Shown in pieces: positions 5,604 through 6,031 of a stretch of 6,031 nt of DNA. Below the pieces are notes generated by a model, which was given only the letters and a program-made list of their open reading frames with translations, searched no databases and was not told the DNA's origin. Position 1 is the first letter of the stretch, and every line of letters starts with the position of its first letter. The translations under genes were made by a program, and so were the position numbers. This DNA is from Bacteroidota bacterium (lineage in GTDB: Bacteria; Bacteroidota; Bacteroidia; B-17B0; Aurantibacillaceae): the NCBI GenBank assembly GCA_025359355.1, contig JANYGR010000387.1, positions 1-6,031 on the forward strand, written 5' to 3'.

Positions 5604-6031
5604 ATGAAAACAATACTTATTAAAAATGCAACAATCATTAACGAAGATGAACAATTTGTTTCTGATGTTTTAATTAAAGATTCACTCATTGATCGTATCG
5701 ATAGAGATATTACCGAAGAAGGCGCAACGATTATTGACGCAACTGGATTGATCTTAATTCCAGGTGCTATAGATGATCAAGTGCATTTTCGCGAACCAGG
5801 CTTAACTCATAAAGGCGAAATTTATACAGAAGCCAAAGCCGCTGTAGCTGGTGGAATAACGAGTTATATGGAAATGCCTAATACCAATCCGCAAGCAGTA
5901 ACTATTGTGGAATTAGAAAAAAAATACGCTCGTGCTAAAGAATGTTCATTGGCTAACTATTCGTTTTTTATGGGCGGAACAAATACGAACTTAGAAGAAA
6001 CTTTAAAAGTAGATTATAATAAAGTGTGTGG
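5604..6031 (+). CDS. pyrC: Dihydroorotase, N-terminal part (3' end outside window)
   Basis: Cytosolic zinc amidohydrolase that interconverts N-carbamoyl-L-aspartate and dihydroorotate, the third step of pyrimidine synthesis. Only 142 full codons are present of about 420 expected. Residues 1-52 form the small beta domain of amidohydrolases (MKTILIKNATIINEDEQF...). The barrel begins with LIPGAIDDQVHFREPG at 51-66, where His61 and Arg63 match the family's metal and substrate residues. GGITSYMEMPNTNP at 83-96 is also typical and includes the substrate-binding Asn region. The first His of the usual HxH metal motif is Gln59. The start at 5604 fits the family N-terminus; the leader is A-rich, with no Shine-Dalgarno. 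No promoter was found in the 45 bp after the RlpA-like gene, so co-transcription is likely. Other cyclic amidohydrolases (hydantoinase, allantoinase) are less likely given HFREPGLTHKG. Confidence 0.93.
   Translation, partial: MKTILIKNATIINEDEQFVSDVLIKDSLIDRIDRDITEEGATIIDATGLILIPGAIDDQVHFREPGLTHKGEIYTEAKAAVAGGITSYMEMPNTNPQAVTIVELEKKYARAKECSLANYSFFMGGTNTNLEETLKVDYNKVC

Overview
The window is AT-rich chromosomal DNA from a member of the Bacteroidota, probably Flavobacteriales-like, although the rank below phylum is not secure. Three things point there. There are matches to the Bacteroidota promoter signature (TTG, then TAnnTTTG). Start codons have A-rich upstream sequence and no clear Shine-Dalgarno. 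The gene set (fmt next to an HU gene, a DPM1-like glycosyltransferase near dihydroorotase, a DUF58 protein) is familiar from that phylum. This is a housekeeping region: I see no phage, insertion sequence, CRISPR, tRNA or rRNA.

Layout: (1) 1-1310, minus strand: most of an SLC13/DASS-family anion transporter whose C-terminus runs off the left edge. (2) 1311-1522: divergent intergenic DNA with an 18-bp perfect palindrome, an AT palindrome and a short near-duplicate; it looks repeat-derived. (3) 1523-2464, plus: fmt, methionyl-tRNA formyltransferase. A start 35 codons upstream is open but is not the real one. (4) 2465-2714: non-coding spacer ending in the best promoter in the window, driving (5) 2715-2996, an HU-type nucleoid protein with a strong intrinsic terminator. 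(6) 3047-3277: non-coding, holding a 77-bp inverted-repeat element. (7) 3278-4210, plus: a DUF58/VWA-like protein. (8) 4313-5026, minus: a polyprenol-phosphate mannosyltransferase-like GT2 enzyme, convergent with DUF58. (9) 5178-5558, plus: a short secreted RlpA-like double-psi beta-barrel protein. (10) 5604-6031, plus: the N-terminal 142 codons of dihydroorotase, cut by the right edge.

The genes do not form one pathway. They cover anion uptake, translation initiation, chromosome packaging, envelope glycosylation, cell-wall-associated function and pyrimidine synthesis, mostly as single transcription units. Only the RlpA-like gene and pyrC, 45 bp apart on the same strand, look possibly co-transcribed.

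I did not find a new multi-gene system. The points most worth a second look are the RlpA-like protein lacking two conserved acidic residues of the family motif, the Gln replacing the first His of the dihydroorotase HxH metal motif, TAnnTTTG-type boxes almost touching start codons (possible leaderless or near-leaderless mRNAs), and the intergenic inverted repeats.
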